A DNA stretch of 64,000 nt from Pseudomonas entomophila (GCF_018417595.1 NZ_CP070982.1:4143001-4207000), one strand, 5' to 3'. Numbered from the stretch's first letter, positions 16,608 through 26,451 are shown. Program-made: numbers and translations. The notes: generated from the sequence alone by a model not told the origin.

Positions 16608-18737
16608 TCAGCCATTTGGGCCCACGGTGGCAACGATGGTGACTTGCTTGTTGTCAGGTATTTCCTGATACGCCAAAACATGCAAATTCGGTACAGCCAG
16701 GCGGCCGAAGCGCGACAGCATGGCCCGGATCGGGCCGGCCACCAGGAGGATGGCCGGCTGGCCCTGCATTTCCTGACGCTGGGCTGCCTCGATCAACGAA
16801 CGCTGAAGCTTTTCGGCCATGCTGGGTTCAAGAAGAACACCATCTTCCTGACCCTGCCCGGCCCTTTGCAGACTATTGAGCAAGATCTGTTCCAACCTTG
16901 GCTCAAGGGTGATCACAGGCAGCTCGGACTCAACGCCGACAATGCTTTGCACGATGGCGCGACACAATCCGACCCGCACCACCGCCACCAGCGCGGCGGT
17001 ATCTTGACTCTTCGCTGCGTTGTTGGCGATGGCTTCGGCAATGCTGCGGATGTCACGCACCGGCACTTGCTCGGCAAGCAACGCCTGCAGGACCTTGAGC
17101 AGGCCCGACAAGGAAATGACACCCGGCACCACCTCTTCAGCCAGTTTCGGCGAGACCTTGGCCAGCACCTGCAGCAGCTGCTGGACTTCCTCGTGGCCGA
17201 TCAGCTCATGGCAGTGCTTCTGCAGGATCTGGTTCAAGTGCGTGGCGACCACCGTGCTGGCATCCACCACCGTATAGCCCAGCGACTGCGCCTGCGCACG
17301 CTGGGCGATATCGATCCATACCGCTTCCAGGCCGAACGCCGGATCGCGGGCGGCAATACCGTTGAGGGAACCGAACACCTGCCCGGGGTTGATCGCCAGC
17401 TCGCGGTCGGGGTAGATCTCCGCCTCGGCGAGGATCACCCCCATCAGCGTCAGCCGATAGGCGCTGGGTTGCAAGTCGAGGTTGTCGCGGATGTGCACGG
17501 TGGGCATGAGGAAGCCCAGGTCTTGCGAAAGCTTCTTGCGCACCCCTTTGATTCGCGCCAGCAATTGGCCACCCTGGTTGCGGTCGACCAGCGGAATCAA
17601 GCGATAGCCCACTTCCAGGCCGATCATGTCGATGGGGGTGACGTCATCCCAGCCCAGCTCCTTGGTTTCCAGCGCGCGCTGCGGCGATGGCAGCAAGTCT
17701 TGCTGACGCTGAAGCTCCTGAGCGGCCTCGACCTTGGCCTTCTGCTGCTTCTTCCACACCAGGTAGGCGCCACCGGCAGCCAGCAGGCCAAGGCTGAGGA
17801 AGGCAATGTGCGGCATGCCCGGCACCAGGCCCATGACGATCATCAGGCCGGCGGACACCGCCAGGGCCTTGGGCGAATCGAACATCTGCCGGTTGATCAG
17901 CTTGCCCATGTCCTCGGAGCCCGAGGCACGGGTGACCATGATCGCGGCGGCGGTGGACAGCAGCAGTGATGGCAATTGCGCCACCAAACCGTCACCGATG
18001 GTCAACAGGGCGTAGACCTTGCCGGCATCGGCAAAGGACATGTTGTGCTGCAGCATGCCGATGAGCATGCCGCCGATGAGGTTGATGAACAGGATCAGCA
18101 GGCCGGCGATGGCGTCGCCACGGACGAACTTGCTGGCACCGTCCATCGAGCCGTAGAACTCGGCTTCCTGGGCGACTTCGGCACGGCGGGCCTTGGCCTG
18201 GGCCTGGTCGATCAGGCCGGCGTTGAGGTCGGCGTCGATGGCCATCTGCTTGCCGGGCATGGCGTCGAGGGTGAAGCGCGCGCTCACTTCAGAGATACGC
18301 CCGGCACCCTTGGTCACGACCACGAAGTTGATGATCATGAGGATGGCGAACACCACCGCACCCACGACATAGTTGCCGCCGATCACCACCTCGCCGAAGG
18401 CCTGGATCACCTTGCCCGCGGCGCCATGGCCTTCCTGGCCGTGGAGCATCACCACGCGGGTGGAGGCGACGTTCAGCGCCAGGCGCAGCAGCGTGGCGAC
18501 CAGCAGGATGGTGGGGAAGGCGGCGAAGTCGAGCGGGCGCAGGGCGTAGACGCAGACCAGCAGGACCACGATCGACAGGGCGATGTTGAAGGTGAAGAAG
18601 ACGTCGAGCAGGAACGGCGGGATCGGCAACATCATCATTGCCAGCATCACCAGCAGCAGCAGCGGCACGCCGAGGTTGCCCCGGCCGAGACCGGCCAGGT
18701 TGTTGCGGGCGTTGCTGATTAACTGAGTGCGATCCAC
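16608..18737 (-). CDS. flhA: Flagellar export gate protein FlhA
   Basis: 709 aa. About eight membrane segments in residues 25-320 and a large cytoplasmic domain (about 350-700) that binds chaperone-cargo complexes and forms the nonameric export ring. GGNYVVGAVVFAILMIINFVVVTKGAGRISEVSARFTLDAMPGKQMAIDADLNAG is the family signature region (described here only by its first and last residues: GGNYVV to DLNAG). First gene of flhA-flhF-fleN-fliA, with a sigma-54 promoter 57 bp upstream. Confidence 0.97.
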   Translation of the reverse strand: MDRTQLISNARNNLAGLGRGNLGVPLLLLVMLAMMMLPIPPFLLDVFFTFNIALSIVVLLVCVYALRPLDFAAFPTILLVATLLRLALNVASTRVVMLHGQEGHGAAGKVIQAFGEVVIGGNYVVGAVVFAILMIINFVVVTKGAGRISEVSARFTLDAMPGKQMAIDADLNAGLIDQAQAKARRAEVAQEAEFYGSMDGASKFVRGDAIAGLLILFINLIGGMLIGMLQHNMSFADAGKVYALLTIGDGLVAQLPSLLLSTAAAIMVTRASGSEDMGKLINRQMFDSPKALAVSAGLMIVMGLVPGMPHIAFLSLGLLAAGGAYLVWKKQQKAKVEAAQELQRQQDLLPSPQRALETKELGWDDVTPIDMIGLEVGYRLIPLVDRNQGGQLLARIKGVRKKLSQDLGFLMPTVHIRDNLDLQPSAYRLTLMGVILAEAEIYPDRELAINPGQVFGSLNGIAARDPAFGLEAVWIDIAQRAQAQSLGYTVVDASTVVATHLNQILQKHCHELIGHEEVQQLLQVLAKVSPKLAEEVVPGVISLSGLLKVLQALLAEQVPVRDIRSIAEAIANNAAKSQDTAALVAVVRVGLCRAIVQSIVGVESELPVITLEPRLEQILLNSLQRAGQGQEDGVLLEPSMAEKLQRSLIEAAQRQEMQGQPAILLVAGPIRAMLSRFGRLAVPNLHVLAYQEIPDNKQVTIVATVGPNG

Positions 18738-18793
18738 CGCGAGTCCTCTTCAAGCAAAAACTTTGACGCCTGCGTGGCGCCTGGCGCTGCCTT

Positions 18794-18811
18794 TGCAAGA
18801 AGCCTTCCAAC
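18794..18811 (-). promoter_or_regulatory. Sigma-54 promoter of flhA
   Basis: On the minus strand: TTGGAAGGCTTCTTGCA, with GG and GC separated by exactly 10 bp. Transcription would start near 18783, about 46 bp before flhA. FleQ-dependent sigma-54 control of flhA is known in Pseudomonas. Confidence 0.75.
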
Positions 18812-18910
18812 TTTTTTGGGGGTGGGGATATTTTGCGGGCGGGGGGCTTGGAGTCGGGTGTTGGCGGCCAGGAGCCAGGCGATGTTTTTGCAGGGATCTT
18901 GAGATCGAGC

Positions 18911-19070
18911 GCCGCCCGCGCGGCGCATCGCGGATGAATCCGCTCCTACATCGGTTGCAACGTGCCTATGCCTGACTGGCCATGGTTGCCTGCCCGGTGT
19001 GTACGACGCGGTTTATCGACCGCCTGTAGGAGCGGATTCATCCGCGATGCACCGCGCAGGCGGTGCCCGA
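18911..19070. repeat. REP pair (BIME) between flhB and flhA
   Basis: Two P. putida-type REP units in opposite orientation: minus copy 18911-18950 and plus copy 19025-19070, both starting TGTAGGAGCGGATTCATCCG and followed by a GC-rich hairpin. They fill the 344-bp gap after flhB; the rest of the gap holds the sigma-54 promoter of flhA. Confidence 0.85.
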
Positions 19071-19081
19071 GCCGGCCAACC

Positions 19082-20224
19082 TCAGCTATCGCGCCGCAAA
19101 TCCTCGGGAATCGGCAGATCTTTCTTCAACGGCTCCGGCGCCTTGCCCTTGCCCGCCCGGTACTGGCGAATCTGGAACACATAGGCTAACACCTGCGCCA
19201 CCGCCAGGTACAACCCCGCCGGAATCTCCTCTTCCAGCTCGGTGGAATAGTAGATAGCCCGCGCCAGCGCCGGCGACTCGAGGATCTGCACCTTGTGCTC
19301 GACCCCAATCTCACGCATCTTCAGCGCCAGGAAGTCGGTCCCCTTGGCCAGCAGCAACGGCGCCGCCCCACCCTTCTCCGGGTCGTACTGCAACGCCACC
19401 GCATAGTGCGTCGGGTTGGTGATGATCACGTCGGCCTCGGGCACCGCCGCCATCATGCGACGCTGCGAAGCCTCCCGCTGCAGCTGGCGAATACGCTGCT
19501 TCACTTCAGGCTTGCCTTCGGAGTCCTTGTACTCGTCACGCACTTCCTGCTTGGTCATCTTCAGTTTCTTGTGCGCCTGCCAAAGCTGGAACGGTACGTC
19601 CGCCGCTGCAATCAACAGCAAACCGGCCGCCATCCACAAGGCACTCCAGCCCACCACCTGCACGGCATGGATGACCGCCTGCTCCAGAGGCTCGTTGGCA
19701 ATCGACAGCAAGGCCTGGCGGTCACTGGCCAGGACCACCAGCGCAACCACCAGGATGACCAGGAACTTGGCGACGGCCTTGAGCAGTTCGGTCAGCGCAT
19801 GCAGGGAAAACATGCGCTTGATCCCCGACAACGGGTTCATCCGGCTGAACTTGGGCTGCAGCAGGCTACCCGAAAACAGGAAACCACCCAGGGCGATGGG
19901 CGCGACAAAGGAAATCACGAACAGCAGGATCATCACCGGCTGCAGCGACCAGATCGCCATCTTCCCCGACGCCAGCAGGAACGCGCCCATGCTGCGTTCG
20001 TCCACGATCACCTCACGGGTGAGGGTGAAGTTGGTACGCATCAGCGTCATCAACGTTTCGGCCATCTGCCCACCGAACGCCAGCAGCCCGCCAGCACCCG
20101 CAAGCGTCACCGCCACCGTGTTCAGCTCCTTGGACCGGGCGATCTCACCTTTCTCGCGGGCGTCGCGCTTGCGCTTGTCGGTGGGCTCTTCCGTCTTGTC
20201 CTGACCGCTTTCGCTCTCCGCCAT
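19082..20224 (-). CDS. flhB: Flagellar export switch protein FlhB
   Basis: 380 aa. Four membrane helices in residues about 30-210 and a C-terminal cytoplasmic domain with the autocleavage site N270-P271-T272-H273 (IITNPTHYAVALQYD). Cleavage and FliK change the substrate class from hook to filament. It ends the fliLMNOPQR-flhB operon, starting 3 bp after fliR. Compare the short FlhB-C homologue at 1289. Confidence 0.97.
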   Translation of the reverse strand: MAESESGQDKTEEPTDKRKRDAREKGEIARSKELNTVAVTLAGAGGLLAFGGQMAETLMTLMRTNFTLTREVIVDERSMGAFLLASGKMAIWSLQPVMILLFVISFVAPIALGGFLFSGSLLQPKFSRMNPLSGIKRMFSLHALTELLKAVAKFLVILVVALVVLASDRQALLSIANEPLEQAVIHAVQVVGWSALWMAAGLLLIAAADVPFQLWQAHKKLKMTKQEVRDEYKDSEGKPEVKQRIRQLQREASQRRMMAAVPEADVIITNPTHYAVALQYDPEKGGAAPLLLAKGTDFLALKMREIGVEHKVQILESPALARAIYYSTELEEEIPAGLYLAVAQVLAYVFQIRQYRAGKGKAPEPLKKDLPIPEDLRRDS

Positions 20225-20226
20225 GC

Positions 20227-21003
20227 TCAGCGCGCTCGTGCCAGTTCACGCAGCCACTGCAGCGCTTCGCTGGCCAGTGCCTGGTAATGGGAAAGAATAT
20301 CGGCCAGGCCGACCCAGAAGATGCCGAGCCCCAGCACCAGGGTCAGCGGGAAACCGATGGAAAAGATGTTCAACTGCGGCGCCGCCCGCGTCATCACGCC
20401 AAACGCGACGTTGACCACCAGCAGCGCGGCGATCGCCGGCAGGATCAGCAGCAGCCCCGCCCCCAGCACCCAGCTCAGGCGCCCGGCCATCTCCCAGAAA
20501 TGATTGACCACCAGCGCATTGCCCACCGGTAGGGTGGTGAAGCTCTCAGTGAGGATCTCGAATGCCACCAGGTGGCCGTTCATCACCAGGAACAGCACGC
20601 TCACCAGCATGGTCATGAACTGGCTGACCACCGCGACGTTGACGCCGTTGGCCGGGTCGACCATCGACGCGAAGGCCATGCCCATCTGCACCGCGACGAT
20701 CTGACCCGCCACCACGAAGGCCTGGAACAGCAACTGCAGGGAGAAACCGAACAACGCACCGACGATGATCTGCTCCCCGCACAGCAGCACACCGCGCAGG
20801 CTCAGCGGGTCGATCTCGGGAAGCGGCGGCAGGCCCGGCACGATCACCACGGTGATGGCCACGGCGGCATACAGGCGCACCCGCGCCGGCAGCATTTTTG
20901 TGCCGAAGATCGGCATGGTCATCAACAACGCCGTCACCCTGAACAACGGCAGGATGAAGGTGGCGACCCAGGTACCGATCTGCGTGTCGGTCAGTTCGAG
21001 CAT
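20227..21003 (-). CDS. fliR: Flagellar export gate protein FliR
   Basis: 258 aa, about six hydrophobic segments across the whole length (FILPLFRVTALLMTMPIFG..., FVVAGQIVAVQMGMAFA..., VLGAGLLLILPAIAALLVVNVAFGVMTR). With FliP and FliQ it forms the export channel. Seven base pairs follow fliQ. Confidence 0.96.
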   Translation of the reverse strand: MLELTDTQIGTWVATFILPLFRVTALLMTMPIFGTKMLPARVRLYAAVAITVVIVPGLPPLPEIDPLSLRGVLLCGEQIIVGALFGFSLQLLFQAFVVAGQIVAVQMGMAFASMVDPANGVNVAVVSQFMTMLVSVLFLVMNGHLVAFEILTESFTTLPVGNALVVNHFWEMAGRLSWVLGAGLLLILPAIAALLVVNVAFGVMTRAAPQLNIFSIGFPLTLVLGLGIFWVGLADILSHYQALASEALQWLRELARAR

Positions 21004-21010
21004 CGCAGCA

Positions 21011-21280
21011 TCAACCGATCAGCTGTGGAATGCTGGTGTACAAGCCGATGAAGTACTCCATGAACTTCTGCACCAGCCACGGCCCGGCGACGATCAGTGT
21101 GATCAGCATCACCAGCAGGCGCGGCAGGAAGCTCAGGGTCTGCTCGTTGATCTGGGTGGCGGCCTGGAACATGGCCACCACCAGGCCCACCAGCAAGCTC
21201 GGCACAACCAGCACGGCCACCATCAGGGTGGTCAGCCACAAGGCGTTGCGGAACAGGTCGACTGCAACTTCAGGTGTCAT
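21011..21280 (-). CDS. fliQ: Flagellar export gate protein FliQ
   Basis: 89 aa, two membrane hairpin helices (ALWLTTLMVAVLVVPSLLVGLVVAMFQAATQINEQTL with its conserved QATQINE loop). Four copies wrap the FliP/FliR channel in the export gate. Lies between fliP and fliR. Confidence 0.96.
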   Translation of the reverse strand: MTPEVAVDLFRNALWLTTLMVAVLVVPSLLVGLVVAMFQAATQINEQTLSFLPRLLVMLITLIVAGPWLVQKFMEYFIGLYTSIPQLIG

Positions 21281-21301
21281 GCAAAACCCTCCTGGATGGC
21301 G

Positions 21302-22057
21302 TCAGACGCCACCGAAACTGCCGGCCAGGGTGCCCATGATCAGCGCCCAGCCATCGACCAGCACGAACAGCATGATCTTGAACGGCAACGAGATGATCAG
21401 CGGCGACAGCATCATCATACCCATCGCCATCAGCACACTGGCGACCACCATGTCGATGATCAGGAACGGGATGAAGATCATGAAGCCGATCTGGAACGCG
21501 GTCTTGAGCTCCGAGGTGACGAACGCCGGCACCAGGATGGTCAGCGGCACCTGGTCGGGCCCGGCGATGTCGGTGCGCTTGGACAGGCGCATGAACAGGT
21601 CGAGGTCGCTCTGCCGGGTCTGCGCCAGCATGAAGTCCTTGAGCGGCCCCTGGGCCTTGTCGATGGCCTGCTGGGCCGTCATCTGCTCGGCCAGGTAAGG
21701 CTGGATGGCATCCTTGTTCACCCGCTCGAAGACCGGCGCCATGATGAACATGGTCAGGAACAGCGCCATGCCCGTGAGCACCTGGTTCGACGGCGTCTGC
21801 TGCAGGCCCAGGGCCTGGCGCAGGATGGAGAAGACGATGATGATCCGGGTGAAGCTGGTCATCAGGATGACGAACGCCGGAATGAAGCTCAGCGCCGTCA
21901 TGATCAGCAGGATCTGCAGGCTGACCGAGTACTCCTGCTGCCCGTCCGCGCCACTGGACAAGGTGATGGCCGGAATCGACAGCGGGTCGGCGGCCAGGGC
22001 CAGCGGCGCGGCCAGCAGCAGCGCCAGGGTCAACAGCATGCGCAGGGCGCCCATCAT
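21302..22057 (-). CDS. fliP: Flagellar export gate protein FliP
   Basis: 251 aa. N-terminal signal peptide (about residues 1-22, [16 protein letters not shown]), periplasmic segment, then four membrane helices ([28 protein letters not shown] near 50-75). Five FliP subunits form the channel core. The ATG at 22057 overlaps the fliO stop as TGATG; a GTG just before and an ATG just after are alternatives. Confidence 0.95.
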   Translation of the reverse strand: MMGALRMLLTLALLLAAPLALAADPLSIPAITLSSGADGQQEYSVSLQILLIMTALSFIPAFVILMTSFTRIIIVFSILRQALGLQQTPSNQVLTGMALFLTMFIMAPVFERVNKDAIQPYLAEQMTAQQAIDKAQGPLKDFMLAQTRQSDLDLFMRLSKRTDIAGPDQVPLTILVPAFVTSELKTAFQIGFMIFIPFLIIDMVVASVLMAMGMMMLSPLIISLPFKIMLFVLVDGWALIMGTLAGSFGGV

Positions 22058-22506
22058 CACTTCTTGTCCTTATGATCCTTGCCCATCAGCTCGAGCAGCC
22101 GCTGGGCGAATTCCGGCGCTGCCTGGCGCGCGCCGGCGGGCACCTCGACCGGCTCGGCGAGCACGTGCAAGGCTTCGATGCTGCCGGGGGTATGGCCGAT
22201 CAGGATCTGCTCCTTGCCGACCTGCACCAGCAACAGCCGGTCACGCGGGCCGATGGCACGGCTGCCGACGATCTCGATCACCGGCGCGCCGCGCTGCGCG
22301 GTACCCTGCATGCGCCGCAGCAGCCAGGCCAGGAAGAAGATCAGGCCGACCACCAGCAACAGGCCGAAGACCATCTGCGCCAACTGCCCGCTCACGCTGC
22401 CCGAGGGCGCTGCCGGCACCACCGGGGTGGCGGGCTCGGCGGCGATCACCGCCTCGCTGGCCAGCAGTGCAGCGAAGGCCGTGGCGGCCCGCACCATGCC
22501 CTTCAC
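22057..22506 (-). CDS. fliO: Flagellar export gate assembly protein FliO
   Basis: 149 aa with an N-terminal hydrophobic stretch (signal-like), a membrane helix near residues 45-68 ([21 protein letters not shown]) and a small cytoplasmic domain ([30 protein letters not shown]). FliO helps FliP complexes assemble. The GTG at 22506 is immediately after the fliN stop; an ATG at 22497 is an alternative. Confidence 0.93.
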   Translation of the reverse strand: MKGMVRAATAFAALLASEAVIAAEPATPVVPAAPSGSVSGQLAQMVFGLLLVVGLIFFLAWLLRRMQGTAQRGAPVIEIVGSRAIGPRDRLLLVQVGKEQILIGHTPGSIEALHVLAEPVEVPAGARQAAPEFAQRLLELMGKDHKDKK

Positions 22507-22971
22507 TCAGCGCAGCTTCTTGATACGTTCGCTGGGGCTGATCACGTCGGTCAGGCGAATGCCGAACTTCTCGTTGACCACCACCACCTCGCCGTGGGCG
22601 ATCAGGGTGCCGTTGACCAGCACGTCCAGCGGCTCGCCGGCCAGGCGGTCGAGCTCGATCACCGAGCCCTGGTTGAGCTGCAGCAGGTTGCGGATGTTGA
22701 TCTCGGTACTGCCCACTTCCATGGAGATGCTCACCGGAATATCCAGGATCACATCCAGATTGGGGCCTTCGAGACTGACGTTCTCGTTGAGCTTGGGCGA
22801 GCTTGCGAACTCTTCCATCGGCAGGCGATCACCACCGACGTGACCGGCGTCACCACCCAGCAGGGCATCGATATCGGCCTGCCCGGCATCGCCGGTTTCT
22901 TCGAGGGCCGCAGCCCACTCATCGGCCAGGGCCTGTTCCTCGGGGGAGCTGATCTCGTTTTCGTTAGCCAT
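22507..22971 (-). CDS. fliN: Flagellar motor switch protein FliN
   Basis: 154 aa: an acidic N-terminal extension (about 1-70) followed by a SpoA domain (ILDIPVSISMEVGSTEINIRNLLQLNQGSVIELDRLAGEPLDVLVNG, residues about 75-145). It forms the lower C-ring, contributing to torque, direction switching and docking of FliH. Next to fliM, separated by 47 bp. Confidence 0.96.
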   Translation of the reverse strand: MANENEISSPEEQALADEWAAALEETGDAGQADIDALLGGDAGHVGGDRLPMEEFASSPKLNENVSLEGPNLDVILDIPVSISMEVGSTEINIRNLLQLNQGSVIELDRLAGEPLDVLVNGTLIAHGEVVVVNEKFGIRLTDVISPSERIKKLR

Positions 22972-23018
22972 GATTTCCTCGACAACCTTTCAATACGTTT
23001 AGAGCGACCGACGCGCCA

Positions 23019-23987
23019 TCAGCGGCGTTCGATCGGGTCGATGATCTGCAGCGCCAGGGTGCCCTTGTGCGAACCCAGTCGCGCCTTGAACGCCGGCACA
23101 CCGTTGGCCCGCAGGACCAGGTGCTCGGGCAGCTCCACCGGGATCACGTCACCCGGCTGCATGTGCAGGATGTCGCGCAGCTTGAGCTGGCGACGGGCAA
23201 CGGTGGCCGACATCGGCACCGCGACGTCCAGCACGTCCTCGCGCAGGGCCTTGACCCAGCGCTCGTCCTGGTCGTCCAGGTCGGACTGGAAACCGGCATC
23301 GAGCATCTCGCGCACCGGCTCGATCATCGAGTACGGCATGGTCACGTGCAGGTCGCCGCCACCACCATCGAGCTCGATGTGGAACGTGGAGACCACCACC
23401 GCTTCGCTGGGGCCGACGATGTTGGCCATGGCCGGGTTGACCTCGGAGTTGATGTACTCGAAGTTGACCGGCATGATCGCCTGCCACGCCTCCTTGAGGT
23501 CGACGAAGCACTGGTCCAGCACCATGCGTACCACGCGCAACTCGGTGGGAGTGAACTCACGCCCTTCGATCTTGGCGTGGCGGCCGTCGCCACCGAAGAA
23601 ATTGTCCACCAGCTTGAACACCAGCTTGGCGTCGAGGATGAACAGCGCGGTACCGCGCAACGGCTTGATCTTGACCAGGTTGAGGCTGGTGGGCACGTAC
23701 AGCGAGTGCACGTACTCGCCGAACTTCATCACCTGCACGCCGCCCACGGCCACATCCGCGGAGCGGCGCAGCAGGTTGAACATGCTGATGCGGGTGTAGC
23801 GGGCAAAGCGCTCGTTGATCATTTCCAGGGTCGGCATGCGACCCCGCACGATACGGTCCTGACTGGTCAGGTCGTAGCTCTTGATGCTGCCGGGCTCGCC
23901 AGCGCTCTCGGTTTGTACCAGACCATCGTCCACCCCATGCAGCAGGGCGTCGATCTCATCCTGGGACAGCAGGTCCTGCACGGCCAT
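23019..23987 (-). CDS. fliM: Flagellar motor switch protein FliM
   Basis: 322 aa. Starts with the CheY-P binding peptide (LLSQDEIDALLHG, residues 5-17), then the CheC-like middle domain and a C-terminal SpoA domain (LRDILHMQPGDVIPVELPEHLVLRANG). It receives the chemotaxis signal at the C-ring. Eleven-base spacing from fliL suggests one transcript. Confidence 0.97.
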   Translation of the reverse strand: MAVQDLLSQDEIDALLHGVDDGLVQTESAGEPGSIKSYDLTSQDRIVRGRMPTLEMINERFARYTRISMFNLLRRSADVAVGGVQVMKFGEYVHSLYVPTSLNLVKIKPLRGTALFILDAKLVFKLVDNFFGGDGRHAKIEGREFTPTELRVVRMVLDQCFVDLKEAWQAIMPVNFEYINSEVNPAMANIVGPSEAVVVSTFHIELDGGGGDLHVTMPYSMIEPVREMLDAGFQSDLDDQDERWVKALREDVLDVAVPMSATVARRQLKLRDILHMQPGDVIPVELPEHLVLRANGVPAFKARLGSHKGTLALQIIDPIERR

Positions 23988-23997
23988 CTATGTGCTC

Positions 23998-24495
23998 CTA
24001 CTGCAATACGAAATTGGTGAACAGCAGCTGGTCGACGACCGGCCTGCCGACTTCTTTCTGCGCCACTTCCTGAACCACCGCGGTGGCTTTCTGACGCAGC
24101 ATCTCCTGCCCGACCGGGCTGCTGGCGAGGGTGTCGAAGCCCTGCCCGGAGAACATCATGACCAGGTTGTTACGGATGACCGGCATGTGCACCTTCAACG
24201 CTTCCAGGTCTGCCTGGCTACGTCCCTGCATGGTGATGCTCACCTGCATGTAGCGCTGGCGCCCGTTCTGGTTGAAGTTGACCACGAAGGCCGGCGCCAG
24301 GGGTTCATAGATCGCCGCCGCCTTGGCGTTGGCCTGGGCCGGATCCACGGCGGGCGCCGACTCGCTCTTGTGCATGAAGAACCAGGTCGCGCCCACCGAC
24401 AGGCCGACCGCCAGCAGCAAGGCCAGCACCAGCAGCAGGATCAGCTTGAGTTTGCCTTTAGTGGCGGGGTCTTTCACTGCGTCGCTCTTCGCCAT
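23998..24495 (-). CDS. fliL: Flagellar basal body-associated protein FliL
   Basis: 165 aa, one N-terminal membrane helix (LILLLVLALLLAVGLSVGATWFFM, about residues 17-40) and a periplasmic domain (FVVNFNQNGRQRYMQVSITMQG...). FliL surrounds the stators and helps torque at high load. First gene of the fliL operon, downstream of its own sigma-54 promoter. Confidence 0.95.
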   Translation of the reverse strand: MAKSDAVKDPATKGKLKLILLLVLALLLAVGLSVGATWFFMHKSESAPAVDPAQANAKAAAIYEPLAPAFVVNFNQNGRQRYMQVSITMQGRSQADLEALKVHMPVIRNNLVMMFSGQGFDTLASSPVGQEMLRQKATAVVQEVAQKEVGRPVVDQLLFTNFVLQ

Positions 24496-24545
24496 GCCAA
24501 TAATCCGTCGTCCAACAGGGTTTCTAAGTAGGATGACGTGGCTTG

Positions 24546-24562
24546 AGCAAGTGTTATGCCAG
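24546..24562 (-). promoter_or_regulatory. Sigma-54 promoter of fliL operon
   Basis: Minus strand CTGGCATAACACTTGCT: near-consensus TGGCA and TTGC with GG-N10-GC spacing. Predicted start near 24535, about 40 bp before fliL. Confidence 0.85.
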
Positions 24563-24568
24563 ATTTGT

Positions 24569-24655
24569 CTGCAGGAGCGGCTTTAGCCGCGATCACCCGC
24601 ACAGCGGGTGTCGGGCACCGCAGCGGCTGCATCGCGGCTGAAGCCGCTCCTACAC
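24569..24655. repeat. REP pair (BIME) between fliK and fliL
   Basis: Plus-strand unit 24569-24610 (GCAGGAGCGGCTTTAGCCGC then a CACCCGC/GCGGGTG hairpin) and minus-strand unit about 24629-24655 (GCATCGCGGCTGAAGCCGCT). The pair sits just after the fliK stop codon and just before the sigma-54 promoter of fliL. Confidence 0.85.
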
Positions 24656-24673
24656 AGAAGCCCCCTGGCGGGA

Positions 24674-26032
24674 TCAGGCGTAGTAGTCGACCACGCTGTC
24701 GCCGATGACGACCTGCTGCTCCACCGGACGGGCGGCGTCGGCCAGCTCACCTGGCTCACCCTCACCGCGCTGGGCGCGACGGGCCGCGACGCCAGAGAGG
24801 TTTGAACCCTCCTGCTGCGCCTGCTGCTGTTGCTGCTGACCGCGGGACTGGTCGGCGACACTGACATCAGGCTGGGCCAACCCCTGCTGGGTGAACAATT
24901 CGCGCAAACGGTGGGCCTGGCTGTCCAGGGCATCGCGCACGCCCGCGTGACCACTGATGAAGTGGATCTGGGTGGGCTGGTCCGCCGCCACATTGACGCG
25001 GATATCCAGGCGCCCGAGCTCGGCAGGCTCAAGCTGGATATCGGCCGACTTGAGGTTCTGGCTGGACAGGTACATGACCCGGTTCACCAGCCCTTCGGCC
25101 CAGGCACCCTGGTTCATCTGCAAGGGTTGCTGCAACGGGCTCGGCGTGACAGGCACGGCGTTGGCCGTCTTCGGCGTGGCCGCCTGGGTGAGGCTGGCCA
25201 GGCGATTGGCGAAGTCATCCACCCGCGTGTCGCTGCTGGCACTCTTGAGATCCTTGAGGCCGTCGTCGAGCAAGCCGGCAAAGCCTTTTTCACCACGCTC
25301 GGATCGACCCGACTCGGCCTCGACCTTCTCGGTCAGGTTCGCCAAGGTATTGACGGGTGCCTGATTGGTTTCCGCCGGCTGCTGACCCTGGTCGGCGCGA
25401 GCGCTGCCGGCATGCGCGGAGGTGGTACCGCGCGCCTGGGCATTCTGCTCGAGCGCCAGGCGCAACGTCGGCATATCGGCCAACGGGTCGCCCTCCGGAT
25501 CGAACGCCGCCTGCGCGGGCGGCTCCTCGACCACAGGGCTTGGGACTGCCGCAGGAGCAGGCGGCAATGGCGGCTGGACCGCAGCCTGCAGCACCGGCGC
25601 AACCGCCTCGGCCTGGGCCTGCAACAACTGGGCGCCAGGCTGGGCGTCGGTCACCTGCCCGGCAACCAGGCTGGCATCCAGGAGCGCGGAAGCACCGCTG
25701 TCAGCAGCCTCGTCGCTGCCATCGGCAACGGGCGGCTTGTCCGTGGCGGGCAACTTCTTGCCGCCATCGGCAACCGCAGGCGCGGCATTGCCATCCTTGT
25801 TGCCGCTGGAGGCGTCGACTTTATCCTTGGGTTTGGCTTGCCCCGAAGCGCCGGGGGAAACCTTGTCATCGCGTGCCGGGGCCGTGTCACGCCCCTGCCG
25901 GGCCATGACCTGATCGAAGCCCGCGCCTTGGTCACCCGCCGCCTGCAGCGGTTTGTCGGCCACACTGGCGGCCGGACGCGCTGCCTTGCCCAGAAGGCCG
26001 GCTTGCAACAATGGATTGGATGCGACAGGCAT
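24674..26032 (-). CDS. fliK: Flagellar hook-length control protein FliK
   Basis: 452 aa. Long Ala/Pro/Gln-rich low-complexity N-terminal ruler region and a C-terminal Flg_hook domain at about 335-405 (SADIQLEPAELGRLDIRVN...), followed by a Gln-rich stretch. FliK measures hook length and triggers the FlhB switch. It is flanked by a sigma-54 promoter upstream and a REP pair downstream, so it is likely its own short transcript. Confidence 0.94.
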   Translation of the reverse strand: MPVASNPLLQAGLLGKAARPAASVADKPLQAAGDQGAGFDQVMARQGRDTAPARDDKVSPGASGQAKPKDKVDASSGNKDGNAAPAVADGGKKLPATDKPPVADGSDEAADSGASALLDASLVAGQVTDAQPGAQLLQAQAEAVAPVLQAAVQPPLPPAPAAVPSPVVEEPPAQAAFDPEGDPLADMPTLRLALEQNAQARGTTSAHAGSARADQGQQPAETNQAPVNTLANLTEKVEAESGRSERGEKGFAGLLDDGLKDLKSASSDTRVDDFANRLASLTQAATPKTANAVPVTPSPLQQPLQMNQGAWAEGLVNRVMYLSSQNLKSADIQLEPAELGRLDIRVNVAADQPTQIHFISGHAGVRDALDSQAHRLRELFTQQGLAQPDVSVADQSRGQQQQQQAQQEGSNLSGVAARRAQRGEGEPGELADAARPVEQQVVIGDSVVDYYA

Positions 26033-26081
26033 TGAAAAGTCTCCGCGCCAGAAACATGAAAATTACGTCCAGGCAAAGACA

Positions 26082-26098
26082 AGCAAAACTCGCGCCAG
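26082..26098 (-). promoter_or_regulatory. Sigma-54 promoter of fliK
   Basis: Minus strand CTGGCGCGAGTTTTGCT, GG-N10-GC spacing with TGGCGCG and TTTTGC elements. Predicted start near 26071, about 39 bp before fliK and just after the end of the hptB frame. Confidence 0.8.
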
Positions 26099-26103
26099 CT
26101 TTC

Positions 26104-26451
26104 CTAACCCGCGGAAATCCGTTGTCGCTCGCTGCGATAGAAGCGCTGCACCTCCAGGTATTCCCGGTCGATGCGATTGATCAGGTCTTCGATACCGTAC
26201 AGCGGCACCTGACGAACGCGATCCTCCAGTTGCTGGCAGAGCGCGGCCAGGCCCACGGCCCCCATGTTGCTGCTGCTGCCCTTGAAGCTGTGTGCCGCCA
26301 TCCCGAGCTCAGCGGCGTCCTTGGCTTCATGCAGCTGGTTGAGACGTCGCTCGGAGTCCTCGAGGAAGGTTTCCAGCAATTGCGGGTAGCCGTCCTCCAT
26401 GACCTCCCGAAGGTCATTGAGCACCTTGTGATCGATCTGCACGTCCACCAC
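26104..26451 (-). CDS. hptB: Histidine phosphotransfer protein HptB
   Basis: 115 aa HPt domain with phospho-acceptor H54 (LGMAAHSFKGSSSNMG). In P. aeruginosa HptB relays phosphate from several hybrid sensors to HsbR and so controls the swimming/biofilm choice. Start is GTG at 26451, supported by AAGGAG 7 bp upstream; no ATG is well placed. It is downstream of hsbR. Confidence 0.88.
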   Translation of the reverse strand: MVDVQIDHKVLNDLREVMEDGYPQLLETFLEDSERRLNQLHEAKDAAELGMAAHSFKGSSSNMGAVGLAALCQQLEDRVRQVPLYGIEDLINRIDREYLEVQRFYRSERQRISAG